Below are positions 1 through 10,131 of a stretch of 64,000 nucleotides of DNA, piece by piece; the first letter of the stretch is position 1; each line of letters starts with the position of its first letter. The position numbers were made by a program, and so were the translations under genes. The stretch covers positions 3,100,001 to 3,164,000 of the forward strand of contig NZ_CP023548.1 in the NCBI RefSeq assembly GCF_002407205.1, given 5' to 3'. A model generated the notes under the pieces. The model was not told the DNA's origin. It searched no databases and was given only the letters and a program-made list of their open reading frames with translations. The DNA comes from Rhodobacter sp. CZR27. GTDB lineage: Bacteria; Pseudomonadota; Alphaproteobacteria; Rhodobacterales; Rhodobacteraceae.

Positions 1-273
1 GCCGCCCTGCCGCAGGGCACGGTCGAGGATCTGCTGAAGCCCGAGAACAAGGCGAAGCTGACAGAGATCCTGACCTATCATGTCGTTCCGGGCGAGGTGA
101 TGTCCTCGGATCTCACGGAAGGCATGAAGGCCGCCACGGTCGAGGGGGGCGAGCTGACCGTGTCGCTTGAAGGTGGGCCGAAGGTGAACGGCATCGCGAT
201 CTCGCAGCCCGACGTTGACGCCTCGAACGGCGTGATCCACGTGATCGATGGCGTGCTGATGCCGGAGAGCTGA
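1..273 (+). CDS. Fasciclin (FAS1) domain protein, 3' part only
   Basis: The frame is open from the first base and ends in TGA at 271-273, so only the last 90 codons are present. Residues such as LTYHVVPGEV near the start and NGVIHVIDGVLMP at the end are the two conserved blocks of a FAS1/beta-Ig-H3 domain. Such proteins are usually secreted or periplasmic and linked to adhesion; the signal peptide, if any, lies outside the window. A strong hairpin follows the stop, so this is the last gene of its transcript. The family call is firm; the specific role is unknown. Confidence 0.88.
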   Translation, partial: AALPQGTVEDLLKPENKAKLTEILTYHVVPGEVMSSDLTEGMKAATVEGGELTVSLEGGPKVNGIAISQPDVDASNGVIHVIDGVLMPES

Positions 274-280
274 CGGTCAA

Positions 281-307
281 GGCCCGCCTCCTGTCGGGAG
301 GCGGGCC
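281..307. terminator. Hairpin between FAS1 gene and clpB
   Basis: A perfect 11-bp stem (281-291 paired with 297-307) with a 5-nt loop lies between the convergent stop codons of the FAS1 gene and clpB. No clear T-run follows on either strand, so it is a bidirectional terminator by position and stem strength rather than a textbook intrinsic one. Confidence 0.7.
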
Positions 308-329
308 TGATCTTGCGAAGCGGATCGGA

Positions 330-2942
<2,613 letters not shown>

Positions 2943-3018
2943 CGGTTACTCCTCTCACAAAGCCCCCGGCGCATGACCGCCCGACTGTCGGCACGGCCCA
3001 TCCCGGGTCTCGAGCCAG

Positions 3019-3047
3019 AGGTGGTCGTGACCGCCCATGAATTCAAG
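3019..3047 (-). promoter_or_regulatory. Possible sigma-32 (RpoH) promoter of clpB
   Basis: On the minus strand CTTGAA (3047-3042) is followed after 17 bases by CCACCT (3024-3019). CTTGAA is the classic RpoH -35 element; the -10 is a weaker match to alphaproteobacterial heat-shock promoters. The predicted start leaves a leader of about 70 nt before the clpB ATG. clpB is a standard RpoH target, which supports the reading. Confidence 0.42.
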
Positions 3048-3218
3048 GCTCGCCCCGATGCGTCGAAGACCAAGGCCCGGCGGAACCCGAGGCCCTTCCG
3101 TGGATTTATCCACAAGCCAACCTGCTGGCGCGGCACATGATCCTGCCCGGGACAGCCCGCCGGTGCCCCATGATCCCGATCGCGCCCAAGGGCCGCGGTC
3201 CTGACGAGGAGACAGAAG

Positions 3219-3452
3219 ATGCGCATCCTCTCCGCCACCATCGAGAAAGCGCGTTACGCCCGCGATTTCGGACAGGTCGAAGCGACGGTGGCCCTGCTGG
3301 TCAAGGACGCCGCGCGCCCGGTTCCCTATGTCCGGCGGATCTTCACGACCGAGCCCGCCCGCGCTGCACGCCCGTTGCGCCGGCGCCTGATCGAAAGTGC
3401 GACGACCCTGTTCCTCGCGCGGCACGAGGCACCGCTTGTGCGGGCAGCCTGA
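3219..3452 (+). CDS. Conserved small hypothetical protein, 77 aa
   Basis: A 77-residue arginine- and alanine-rich protein that I do not recognise. It has no signal peptide, membrane segment or cysteine cluster. It is called because an AGGAG-type ribosome site sits about 6 bases before the ATG, the frame fills the space between the clpB promoter region and the kinase gene, and the stop lies 9 bp from the convergent kinase stop. Several hydrophobic residues alternate with basic ones, as in a small helical domain. It is divergent from clpB, and a function cannot be inferred. Confidence 0.6.
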   Translation: MRILSATIEKARYARDFGQVEATVALLVKDAARPVPYVRRIFTTEPARAARPLRRRLIESATTLFLARHEAPLVRAA

Positions 3453-3461
3453 GGCAGCGGT

Positions 3462-4349
3462 TCAGCCGAAGGCCTGCCATCCGGCCAGCGCCGCGCCCAC
3501 CAGACCGGGTTCGGGATGCGCCGCCGGAACCACCAGCGGCGAGGCCGTGCGGCGAAGCAGGCGCTGCCGCACCGCCCCGTCGAGGGCAGCCACCAGCGTC
3601 CGGTCACTGGCCAGCCCGCCACCCGCAGGGACCACCGACGCGCCGACGACGTTCAGGACCAGCGCGAGCGGACCGGCAACAAGGTCGAGCCACGTCTCCA
3701 CCGTCACCGCCGCGGCCACCTCGCCCGCGCGCCACGCCGACAGGATCTCGCGGCTGCTTGCCTCGCTGCCCGACAGGTGCCGGTGCAGCCGTTCGATCCC
3801 CCGGGCACCCCCGACAGTGTCCACGCAACCGTGAAGCCCGCAGCCGCAGCCAAGATGCGGAACGTCCCGCCCCAGCGGCCGCTCGTTCAGCACGGTGCCA
3901 TGTCCCCACTCGCCGGCAAAGCCGCCGGCCCCGGTGACGAGTCGCCCGTCCAGAACCAGCCCCCCGCCGACCCCGCTACCGAGGATGATCCCGAAGACGT
4001 TCCGATGGCCCCGGCCAGCGCCACGCAGCGCCTCGGTCAGCACGAAGCAGTCGGCGTCGTTGCCGATCCAGACCGGGCGGCCCAGCGCCGCTTCCAGATC
4101 CGCGGCGAGCCGGCGGCCGGTCACCGCAGGCAGGTTCGCCGCGGTGATGCGACCGTCCTCGGGATCGACCACCCCGGCGATGGAGATGGCGACCGACCGC
4201 GCCCCGGCAGGCAGCAGGCCCATGAGCGCCGCCACGAAGCCCGCGAAGGCTTGCGGCATGGGCGCCTCGCCCAGCGGCTCCAGATCGTCGGGGGCCAGCG
4301 CGCGGGCGGCACGGATGCGGGATCCGCCTATGTCGAAGGCAACGAGCAT
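3462..4349 (-). CDS. ROK family sugar kinase
   Basis: A 295-residue ROK (repressor, ORF, kinase) protein without a DNA-binding N-terminus, so a kinase rather than a repressor. The N-terminal phosphate-binding motif DIGGSRIR is at 6-13, the catalytic NDAD at 97-100, and the ROK signature with GEWGH at 146-150. The zinc motif cysteines are C168, C170 and C175. ROK kinases phosphorylate glucose, fructose, N-acetylglucosamine or N-acetylmannosamine; the GEWGH segment fits N-acetylglucosamine or glucokinase activity, but substrate cannot be decided from sequence alone. It is divergent from pyrF across 103 bp. Confidence 0.88.
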   Translation of the reverse strand: MLVAFDIGGSRIRAARALAPDDLEPLGEAPMPQAFAGFVAALMGLLPAGARSVAISIAGVVDPEDGRITAANLPAVTGRRLAADLEAALGRPVWIGNDADCFVLTEALRGAGRGHRNVFGIILGSGVGGGLVLDGRLVTGAGGFAGEWGHGTVLNERPLGRDVPHLGCGCGLHGCVDTVGGARGIERLHRHLSGSEASSREILSAWRAGEVAAAVTVETWLDLVAGPLALVLNVVGASVVPAGGGLASDRTLVAALDGAVRQRLLRRTASPLVVPAAHPEPGLVGAALAGWQAFG

Positions 4350-4452
4350 GGCTGCCTGATAGCAGTCGCCGGGGCCGGACGGAATGCCCGCGCTTGACAG
4401 CGAGGCGCCGCAGCCGCATCACGCGCCCGACCGCTTGCAAGCAGGAGACACC

Positions 4453-5151
4453 ATGGCCGACGACCGCCTGATCGTGGCACTCGACGTGCCGAATGTGGTG
4501 CAGGGGCTGGAGCTTGCCCAGCGCATCGGCGAGGCCGCGTCGTTCTACAAGATCGGCCTCGGGATGCTGACTGGCGGAGGGCTGGCCCTGGCGAACGAGC
4601 TGAAGCAGGAGCACGGCAAGCGCGTCTTCCTCGACATGAAGCTGTTCGACATCGGCGCGACGGTCGAGGCGGCGGTGCGAGGCTTCGCACGCTTCGACCT
4701 CGACTTCCTGACCGTGCACGGCGACCCGCAGGTGGTGCGTGCGGCGGCCGAAGGACGCGCGGGCAGCGGGCTCAAGATCCTGGCGGTGACCATCCTGACG
4801 TCGCTCGACCGCGCCGATCTAGACGCAAACCTGATCCGCCCGGGCGATATCGCCGAAATCACGCTGGAGCGTGCCGTGCGGGCGCTCGATGCCGGGGCGG
4901 ACGGGGTGATCGCCAGTCCGCAGGAGGCCGCGGCCATCCGGGCGCTGCCGCAGGCGGCCGGTCGGCTCATCGTGACCCCGGGCGTCCGGCCCGCGGGCGC
5001 CGCGCCGGGCGATCAGAAAAGGGTGGCCACGCCCGCGCAAGCCATCGCGGACGGGGCCGATCACATCGTGGTGGGACGGCCGATCTGGCAGGCCGAGGAT
5101 CCGCGGGCCGCTGCCCTCGCCGTTCAGGCGGAACTGGCGGCCCGCGGCTGA
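4453..5151 (+). CDS. pyrF: Orotidine 5'-phosphate decarboxylase
   Basis: A 232-residue class I OMP decarboxylase that converts OMP to UMP in the last step of de novo pyrimidine synthesis. The catalytic tetrad region is clear: DMKLFDIG at 61-68 gives D61, K63 and D66, and D11 near the N-terminus binds the ribose. The C-terminal GADHIVVGRPI motif binds phosphate. The ATG at 4453 is preferred over the upstream in-frame start because GGAGACACC lies just before it and family members begin at this point. The stop is 4 bp from the convergent stop of the next gene. Confidence 0.97.
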   Translation: MADDRLIVALDVPNVVQGLELAQRIGEAASFYKIGLGMLTGGGLALANELKQEHGKRVFLDMKLFDIGATVEAAVRGFARFDLDFLTVHGDPQVVRAAAEGRAGSGLKILAVTILTSLDRADLDANLIRPGDIAEITLERAVRALDAGADGVIASPQEAAAIRALPQAAGRLIVTPGVRPAGAAPGDQKRVATPAQAIADGADHIVVGRPIWQAEDPRAAALAVQAELAARG

Positions 5152-5155
5152 CGCG

Positions 5156-5455
5156 TCAGTCCGCCGGCGCCGGGGTGGCCGGCGTGGTGGTGCCGGGGGC
5201 GGGAGTGGTCGGCGCCGTGGCATCCGGTGCGGGCGTGGTTGCATCCGGAACGGCCGGGGTGGTAGCCGGTTCGGTGGTCTCGGCGGCCGGCGGCACGGTG
5301 TCGACCGTGGCGTCGTCGGTGGCGCTCGAGCCGCCGAACACGAACCACAGCACAAGCAGCAGCACGATCACCCCGCCGATCACATACCACATGGTATTCG
5401 AGCGGGCAGCTACGGGTCGTTCGGTCGGGCCGGGATCGCGACGGTAGTCAGACAT
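5156..5455 (-). CDS. Small single-pass membrane protein with Pro/Thr/Ala-rich tail
   Basis: A 99-residue protein that I do not recognise by family. Residues 1-21 are charged, residues 22-42 form one hydrophobic membrane segment (MWYVIGGVIVLLLVLWFVFG), and residues 45-99 are a low-complexity tail of T, P, A and D with repeated TTPA/PDAT units. The start was chosen because GGAGGATCTC precedes the ATG at 5455; the longer upstream frame has no such site. By topology it is probably anchored in the inner membrane with an extended periplasmic tail. It is convergent with pyrF. Confidence 0.75.
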   Translation of the reverse strand: MSDYRRDPGPTERPVAARSNTMWYVIGGVIVLLLVLWFVFGGSSATDDATVDTVPPAAETTEPATTPAVPDATTPAPDATAPTTPAPGTTTPATPAPAD

Positions 5456-5849
5456 GAGATCCTCCTTCTCTCTTTTGCGAAAGCAACGAAGATCCGCAGG
5501 CGCGGTTCCGCGTCCCGCCCTGCCGCCCGGTGCGGACGGCGAAAGACCGCCGCCCGGTCGTCGCACTCCCGGTGCCGGACCCTCACCGGTCATTTTGAAA
5601 GCCGGCCGGTGCGGATGACGGCCGGCCGATTTCCGACGTTCCCGATCCCCGGCCACCGGCACTGCCGGGAACCGCCTCTTGTCAGGGGCGGCCAAAGGCG
5701 GCCTTTCAGTCGACAGTGATGTCCCGACGTCGACCCACCCTTCCGGAGTAGCCGGTGCGGAGGACGGCCGGCCGGTCGATGGCCCCGATCCCCAGACCAG
5801 CGACCATGCCGGGAACCGCCACTCGTTACAGACGGAGGATGGCGGCCAC
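5456..5849. other. 394-bp gene-free stretch containing a degenerate tandem duplication
   Basis: No supported gene is present. The 5' part is the upstream region of the 99-residue gene; the rest is dominated by GC-rich inverted CGGCCGG elements and by one copy of the tandem repeat annotated separately. It also serves as the 3' region of the qmcA/nfeD pair. Confidence 0.7.
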
Positions 5850-5880
5850 TCAGTCGTCGTTGATGTCCCGGTCCCAGACC
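5605..5880. repeat. Imperfect tandem duplication (about 144-146 bp period) over the nfeD 3' end
   Basis: Copy A (about 5605-5735) and copy B (about 5751-5880) align end to end with offsets of 143-146 bp. Shared blocks include GCCGGTGCGGA (5605 and 5751), CCCGATCCCC (5641 and 5784), TGCCGGGAACCGCC (5663 and 5807), and GATGTCCCG (5718 and 5862). Copy B holds the last codons of the NfeD-like gene. Copy A, read on the minus strand, still ends in RRDITVD-stop, a relic of the real WDRDINDD-stop. It is an eroded duplication of the gene's 3' end and downstream region. Confidence 0.8.
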
Positions 5881-6119
5881 TTCACGGACCCTCCCGGAAG
5901 GCCGAAGAGCCGGCGCAGCACGAGCCAGATCGCCAGCGATATCAGCGCGAAGATCAGCAGAAGCGCCGGAAGGCCCGCCTCAAGGCCCAGCCAGACGAGC
6001 ACACCCGTCGCGATGGCGCCGCCCGAGAAGCCGAGGAACACGAAGCCCGGCACCAGAAGCTCGATCATGCCGACCAGAAGGCCACCGACGACCCACGCCC
6101 ACCATACCGACCAGATCAT
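5850..6119 (-). CDS. NfeD-like (YbbJ-type) membrane protein, partner of QmcA
   Basis: An 89-residue protein with two or three hydrophobic segments (about 5-25, 27-47 and 50-68) and a short charged tail. It lacks the usual C-terminal OB-fold of longer NfeD proteins, so it resembles a truncated YbbJ/NfeD1b form. Its ATG overlaps the qmcA stop in ATGA, the usual arrangement of SPFH protein plus NfeD partner, so the two are translationally coupled and likely form one inner-membrane complex. The 3' end is duplicated downstream. Confidence 0.82.
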   Translation of the reverse strand: MIWSVWWAWVVGGLLVGMIELLVPGFVFLGFSGGAIATGVLVWLGLEAGLPALLLIFALISLAIWLVLRRLFGLPGGSVKVWDRDINDD

Positions 6120-6997
6120 CCGCGTCCCTTCAGCATCCTGAACGCATCCGCGAAGGCATCCATGGCCGAGGCCGGCACGACGATCAGCTGCTTGGCGTCC
6201 CCCTTGCCGACCGCGGTCAGCGCCTCGACCTGCTTCAGGGCGACCTGATACTGCGCCGCCTCAAGCCCGTTCTCGCGGATCGCCTCGGCGATCACGCCGG
6301 TGGCATAGGCCTCGGCATCCGCCAGCACCCGGCGCGCCTTGGCCTCCTGCTCGGCCGCGTAAAGCTCGGCGTCGGCGTTGAGTTCCACGGCGCGCTTGCG
6401 TCCCTCGGCCTCGGTCACCAGCGCCCGCCGCGCGCGCTCGGCGTTCAGCTGCTGCAACATCGCCGCCCGCGTGGCATCGTCGAGGTTCACGTCCAGCACC
6501 TCGGCCCGCGTCACCTCGATCCCCCAGTCGTCCACCATGGCCGCCACCTGCTCGCGCACCTTGGCGATCAGGTCGGCGCGGTTCGACTGCACCTGGTCAA
6601 GCTCCAGCTTGCCGATCTCGCTCCGCACGATGCCGGCCACTGTGGTCGCGATGGCCGCATCCACGTCCCGGATGCGGTAGACGGTCTTTTCAGGTTCGGT
6701 GATGCGGTAGAAGACGCTGGTCTCCACCTTCACCAGCACGTTGTCGGCGGTAATCGCATCCTGCATGGCGTTGGGCAGTTGCCGCTCGAGAATCGAGATC
6801 TTGTGGGCCACCACGTCGAGGAAGGGCACCACGAAATTGATCCCCGGCCCCAGCACGGCGCGCAGCCGGCCGAAGCGTTCCACCACATGCTTCTCGGATT
6901 GCGGCACGATCCGCACGCCGAGGAAGATGCAAAGGATGATGAAGGCGGCGAGCGCCAGCAGGACGGCGTTGCCGCCGGTGAAATCGCCCGGTTCCAT
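6116..6997 (-). CDS. qmcA: SPFH/band 7 (stomatin-like) protein, QmcA type
   Basis: A 293-residue protein with an N-terminal membrane anchor (about 9-28) followed by the SPFH/prohibitin domain starting at VRIVPQSEKHVVERFG, then an alanine- and glutamate-rich coiled coil (about 185-240) and a hydrophobic C-terminal patch. E. coli QmcA (YbbK) has the same size and layout and pairs with YbbJ, as here. These proteins assemble into membrane microdomain scaffolds and influence membrane proteases. The gene is the first of a two-gene leftward unit. Confidence 0.9.
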   Translation of the reverse strand: MEPGDFTGGNAVLLALAAFIILCIFLGVRIVPQSEKHVVERFGRLRAVLGPGINFVVPFLDVVAHKISILERQLPNAMQDAITADNVLVKVETSVFYRITEPEKTVYRIRDVDAAIATTVAGIVRSEIGKLELDQVQSNRADLIAKVREQVAAMVDDWGIEVTRAEVLDVNLDDATRAAMLQQLNAERARRALVTEAEGRKRAVELNADAELYAAEQEAKARRVLADAEAYATGVIAEAIRENGLEAAQYQVALKQVEALTAVGKGDAKQLIVVPASAMDAFADAFRMLKGRG

Positions 6998-7130
6998 GTC
7001 AACTCCCCGATGATCGCCCCCGGTCCTTGATGCCGCGAAGCCCCGAACGGCGCAAGGATGGCGAAGAAGGGTAAAGGGAAGGCTGACGATCTACCGCAGG
7101 CCGGGCAGGCAGTGGTATGGTCACGCCATC

Positions 7131-8384
7131 ATGCCCGCGCTCTGCCGAGACTGCCTCAGGACCTTCGACGACGGCCGCCGCTGTCCCGCCTGCCACTCGC
7201 CCCGCGTGGTGGCCCATCCGGAACTGGCCGGGCTGTCCATCGCCCACATGGACTGCGACGCCTTCTATGCCAGCGTCGAGAAGCGCGACCGGCCCGAGCT
7301 TCGGGACCTTCCGGTAATCGTGGGCGGCGGCACGCGCGGCGTGGTCTCGACCTGCTGCTACATTGCGCGGATCTCAGGCGTGCGCTCGGCCATGCCGATG
7401 TTCCAGGCGCTGAAGCTCTGCCCCGAGGCCGTGGTCGTCAAGCCGCGGATGGAGGTCTATGCCGGCGTCTCGCGCCAGATCCGCGCACTGATGGAGGAGC
7501 TGACCCCCGCAATCGAGCCGCTGTCGCTGGACGAGGCCTTCCTCGACCTGTCCGGCACGGCCCGGCTGCATGGCGCGCCTCCGGCGGTGCTGCTTGCCCG
7601 CCTCGTGCGGCGGATCGAGACCGAACTGGGCATCACCGGCTCGATCGGGCTGTCGCACAACAAGTTCCTCGCCAAGATCGCCTCGGACCTCGACAAGCCG
7701 CGCGGCTTCTCGGTGATCGGCAGGGCAGAGACGGAGGAATTCCTGCGGACGAAGCCGGTCCGCATCATCTGGGGCGTGGGCACCGCCACGCAGACCGCGC
7801 TGGAACAGGCCGGCATCCGCACCATCGACGACCTGCGGCGGTGGGAGCGGCAGGACCTGCTGCTGCGCTTCGGCCAGATGGGCGAGCGGCTCTGGCATCT
7901 GGCACGCGGCGAGGATCACCGGCGGGTGGCGCCGGCCCACGAGCTGAAGTCGATCTCGAAGGAGACGACCTTTCACGAGGATACGGGCGATCCCGACATC
8001 CTCGACGGCCATCTGTGGCGACTGGCCGAGCAGGTCTCGGATCGCGCCAAGGCGAAGGGGCTGGCCGGACGCACCGTGACGCTGAAGCTCAAGCGCGCGG
8101 ATTTCCGTCTGGTATCGCGGCGGCATGCGCTGTCCGATCCCACGCAATCGGCCGACCGGATCTATCGCGAGGTGCGGGCGCTGTTCGATGCCGCGCGCAC
8201 GCCGGGGCCGTTCCGCCTGATCGGCGTAGGCATTGCCGATCTGGGCACCGCGGCGTCGGCCGACCTGACCGGAGACCTGCTTGACCCCGAGGCGGTGCGG
8301 CGCCGGGCGGCCGAGCGCGCCACGGATGCCATCCGCGCCCGCTTCGGGCGCGACGCGATCATCAAGGGCCGGTCGCTGCGCTGA
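7131..8384 (+). CDS. dinB: DNA polymerase IV with N-terminal Cys4 extension
   Basis: A 417-residue Y-family translesion polymerase. The catalytic palm starts at MDCDAFYASVE (40-50; metal ligands D41 and D43), and the second acidic motif SLDEAFLDL follows near 130. The helix-hairpin-helix thumb and little-finger domains follow. About 38 residues precede the family core and carry C5-x2-C8 and C18-x2-C21, a likely zinc ribbon; I recall similar heads in other alphaproteobacterial DinB proteins. The ribosome site before this ATG is weak, but the four cysteines argue for it. The stop directly abuts the stop of the next, convergent gene. Confidence 0.95.
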   Translation: MPALCRDCLRTFDDGRRCPACHSPRVVAHPELAGLSIAHMDCDAFYASVEKRDRPELRDLPVIVGGGTRGVVSTCCYIARISGVRSAMPMFQALKLCPEAVVVKPRMEVYAGVSRQIRALMEELTPAIEPLSLDEAFLDLSGTARLHGAPPAVLLARLVRRIETELGITGSIGLSHNKFLAKIASDLDKPRGFSVIGRAETEEFLRTKPVRIIWGVGTATQTALEQAGIRTIDDLRRWERQDLLLRFGQMGERLWHLARGEDHRRVAPAHELKSISKETTFHEDTGDPDILDGHLWRLAEQVSDRAKAKGLAGRTVTLKLKRADFRLVSRRHALSDPTQSADRIYREVRALFDAARTPGPFRLIGVGIADLGTAASADLTGDLLDPEAVRRRAAERATDAIRARFGRDAIIKGRSLR

Positions 8385-9245
8385 TCACTCGGCGGCCAGC
8401 GGCAGGGTCGGGCGGCCCAGCGCGGCGATCTCGGACACAACCCCGCACATCAGCGCCGAGAAGGCGGGGAAGCGGGCGCTGCGCTCGATCCGCGCCTCGT
8501 CCATGTAGAGCGAGCGGTCGACCTCGATCTGCACCACATGCTGGTTGCGCGAGGGGCGGCCATAGGCCTGCGCGATATAGGCGCCGGCAAAGGGGGCGTT
8601 GCGCACCACGCGAAGCCCGGCCGAGACGAAGGCGGCCTCGATCCGGTCCACCACCGCACGACTCGCGGCGGCGCCGAAGCGGTCGCCCAGCACGACCTCG
8701 GGCGTCGGCTGGCCCGGTCGGGCATGGGTCTCGATCGCCTCGTGCGGCATCGAGTGGCAATCGACCAGCACGGCCTCGGAAAAGAGGGTGAGGCTTTCCT
8801 CGATCAGGTCGCGCAGGGCGGCATGGTAGGGCGTCCAGTAGCGCGCGATCCGCCCCTCGGCCTCGCCGAGCGGCATCTTGCCCCGGTAGATCGGCCGCCC
8901 GTTCGCCACCACGCGGGGAATCACCCCGAGGCCCGAACTGACGCGCGGATTGTGCGGCGCGCGCGAGATCCCCTCGATCAGCGCCGGGTCAAGCTCGTCC
9001 GCGGCGCGGTTCATGTCGACATAGGCCCGCGGCACCCGCGCCGCCAGCAGCGGCGCGCCGGCCATCGGCGCCGAACGGAAGAGTTCGTCCACGAAGGCAT
9101 CCTCGGACGAACGCATGGTGCGTTCGTCGAGAATCGTCCGGGCCACAAGGGATGACGGATAATCCCGCCCGCTGTGGGGCGAGGAGAAGATCACGGAAGT
9201 GTCGCGCCTTTCCGGGCGGATCAGCGTATAGGCGTCCGGGGTCAT
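8385..9245 (-). CDS. N-formylglutamate amidohydrolase
   Basis: A 286-residue member of the N-formylglutamate amidohydrolase (FGase) family, which releases formate and glutamate at the end of one histidine-degradation route. Recognisable features are the N-terminal SPHSGRDYP block with its metal-binding histidine, RVPRAYVDMNR (about 69-79), and LVDCHSMPH (about 160-168), all typical of FGases. No hut genes are adjacent, so participation in histidine catabolism is inferred from family only; some relatives act on other N-formyl or N-acyl amino acids. It ends at the dinB stop with no intergenic base. Confidence 0.88.
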   Translation of the reverse strand: MTPDAYTLIRPERRDTSVIFSSPHSGRDYPSSLVARTILDERTMRSSEDAFVDELFRSAPMAGAPLLAARVPRAYVDMNRAADELDPALIEGISRAPHNPRVSSGLGVIPRVVANGRPIYRGKMPLGEAEGRIARYWTPYHAALRDLIEESLTLFSEAVLVDCHSMPHEAIETHARPGQPTPEVVLGDRFGAAASRAVVDRIEAAFVSAGLRVVRNAPFAGAYIAQAYGRPSRNQHVVQIEVDRSLYMDEARIERSARFPAFSALMCGVVSEIAALGRPTLPLAAE

Positions 9246-9298
9246 CTGGCTTCCTTCACCGCCCGATAGTGCTTCATTTTCTAGCGCTTCAAAACCCC

Positions 9299-9327
9299 TT
9301 GAACACCCCGCCGACTCTATTTATAGA
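9299..9327 (+). promoter_or_regulatory. Sigma-70-type promoter of tRNA-Val
   Basis: TTGAAC (9299-9304), a 17-bp spacer and TATAGA (9322-9327) form a good housekeeping promoter. The predicted start lies near 9334, about 57 nt before the mature tRNA. A perfect CTCTAT-TT-ATAGAG palindrome (9315-9328) overlaps the -10 element and could be a binding site or coincidence. Confidence 0.6.
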
Positions 9328-9390
9328 GCAGCGCACCGACGGGGTGACGCCCCGGTCTTCCGGACCGGGTTGTGGTGCCACTGTCAGAGT

Positions 9391-9465
9391 GGGCGGTTAG
9401 CTCAGCGGTAGAGCACTACGTTGACATCGTAGTGGTCACTGGTTCGATCCCAGTACCGCCCACCA
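9391..9465 (+). tRNA. tRNA-Val (anticodon GAC)
   Basis: A complete cloverleaf is visible. The acceptor stem pairs GGGCGGT with ACCGCCC, and the D arm is GCTC/GAGC. The anticodon stem is CTACG/CGTAG with loop TTGACAT giving anticodon GAC, and the T arm contains GTTCGATCC. Discriminator A and an encoded CCA end the gene. It reads GUC/GUU valine codons. Confidence 0.97.
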
Positions 9466-9472
9466 TTTCACC

Positions 9473-9500
9473 GCCCCCGGTTCGGGGGCATCGTTTTTTT
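9473..9500 (+). terminator. Intrinsic terminator after tRNA-Val
   Basis: A 7-bp GC stem (9473-9479 with 9483-9489, 3-nt loop) is followed by a seven-T run at 9494-9500. It sits 8 bp behind the CCA end and separates the tRNA from rpmJ. Confidence 0.88.
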
Positions 9501-9535
9501 CAAGGCGCACGCGCGCCGCGAAAGGGAGAAGAGAG

Positions 9536-9661
9536 ATGAAGGTTGCGAACTCGCTCCGCTCGCTCAAGCTGCGCCACCGCGACTGCCAGGTCGTGCGCCG
9601 CAAGGGCCGCGTCTACGTGATCAACAAGACGCAGAAGCGCTACAAGGCCCGTCAGGGCTGA
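9536..9661 (+). CDS. rpmJ: 50S ribosomal protein L36
   Basis: A 41-residue basic protein beginning [11 protein letters not shown] and ending KRYKARQG, the standard L36 pattern and length. Only one cysteine remains (C17), so it is the zinc-free (C-minus) type common in alphaproteobacteria rather than the four-ligand zinc form. A GGGAGAAGAG ribosome site precedes the ATG. It lies alone, after the tRNA-Val terminator. Confidence 0.96.
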   Translation: MKVANSLRSLKLRHRDCQVVRRKGRVYVINKTQKRYKARQG

Positions 9662-9704
9662 TCGCTGCGCCCGACAGGGCCGATCATTGCGATCGAGGGA
9701 CAGG

Positions 9705-9736
9705 AAGGCCGCCCGGGATGCACCCGTGGCGGCCTT
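9705..9736 (+). terminator. Hairpin after rpmJ
   Basis: AAGGCCGCC (9705-9713) pairs with GGCGGCCTT (9728-9736) over a 14-nt loop, 43 bp behind the rpmJ stop. The T-tract is short, so termination is likely but may be inefficient. Confidence 0.6.
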
Positions 9737-9818
9737 TGTCATGTCCGCCCCCGGGCCATCGCCGTTGCCAGCCGCCGCCCGGCGCCCTACCATCTGTCTT
9801 CCGTTTCAGGAGGTCGCC

Positions 9819-10127
9819 ATGCCGCTGCCGCTCGCTCCGCTTGCCGTCATCGCCCTTCGCACCGGCGCCATCGCCGGGGCCGTGTGGCTCGTCCGCCGCG
9901 CCGTCGCCCGGCAGTCCCTTGCGATCGGTCGGACCGACCAGCGCGCCGAGGACGCCCTGGAGGATCTGCACGACGGCCTGGCGATCCACCGGCCGCTCGA
10001 CCGGGCCGCGCATGGCGTGCGGCAGACCAATGCCGCCGGCCGCATGCGGCGCACCGTGCTCTGGCAGGGCGGCGGGGTCGAGATCGACGCGGCCTGGCTT
10101 GGCCGGCTGCGCATCCGGAGACTGTAA
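9819..10127 (+). CDS. Conserved hypothetical protein, 102 aa
   Basis: A 102-residue protein of unknown family. The first 28 residues are hydrophobic and proline/alanine-rich with positive charges behind them (PLAVIALRTGAIAGAVWLVRRAVARQ), suggesting one membrane anchor. The remainder is soluble and charged. An AGGAGG site lies 6 bases before the ATG. The following GST gene starts 4 bp after this stop, so the two are probably cotranscribed and translationally coupled. Confidence 0.75.
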   Translation: MPLPLAPLAVIALRTGAIAGAVWLVRRAVARQSLAIGRTDQRAEDALEDLHDGLAIHRPLDRAAHGVRQTNAAGRMRRTVLWQGGGVEIDAAWLGRLRIRRL

Positions 10128-10131
10128 GCGC

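Noticed and set aside
5606..5900. CRISPR-like array in the repeat region behind nfeD
   Set aside because: Only two long diverged copies exist, with no short identical repeats or spacers and no cas genes.
7058..8284. 408-codon frame on the same strand as dinB, starting MAKKGKGKADD
   Set aside because: After about 20 codons it runs through dinB in the wrong frame. The short head has no clear ribosome site and is not convincing alone.
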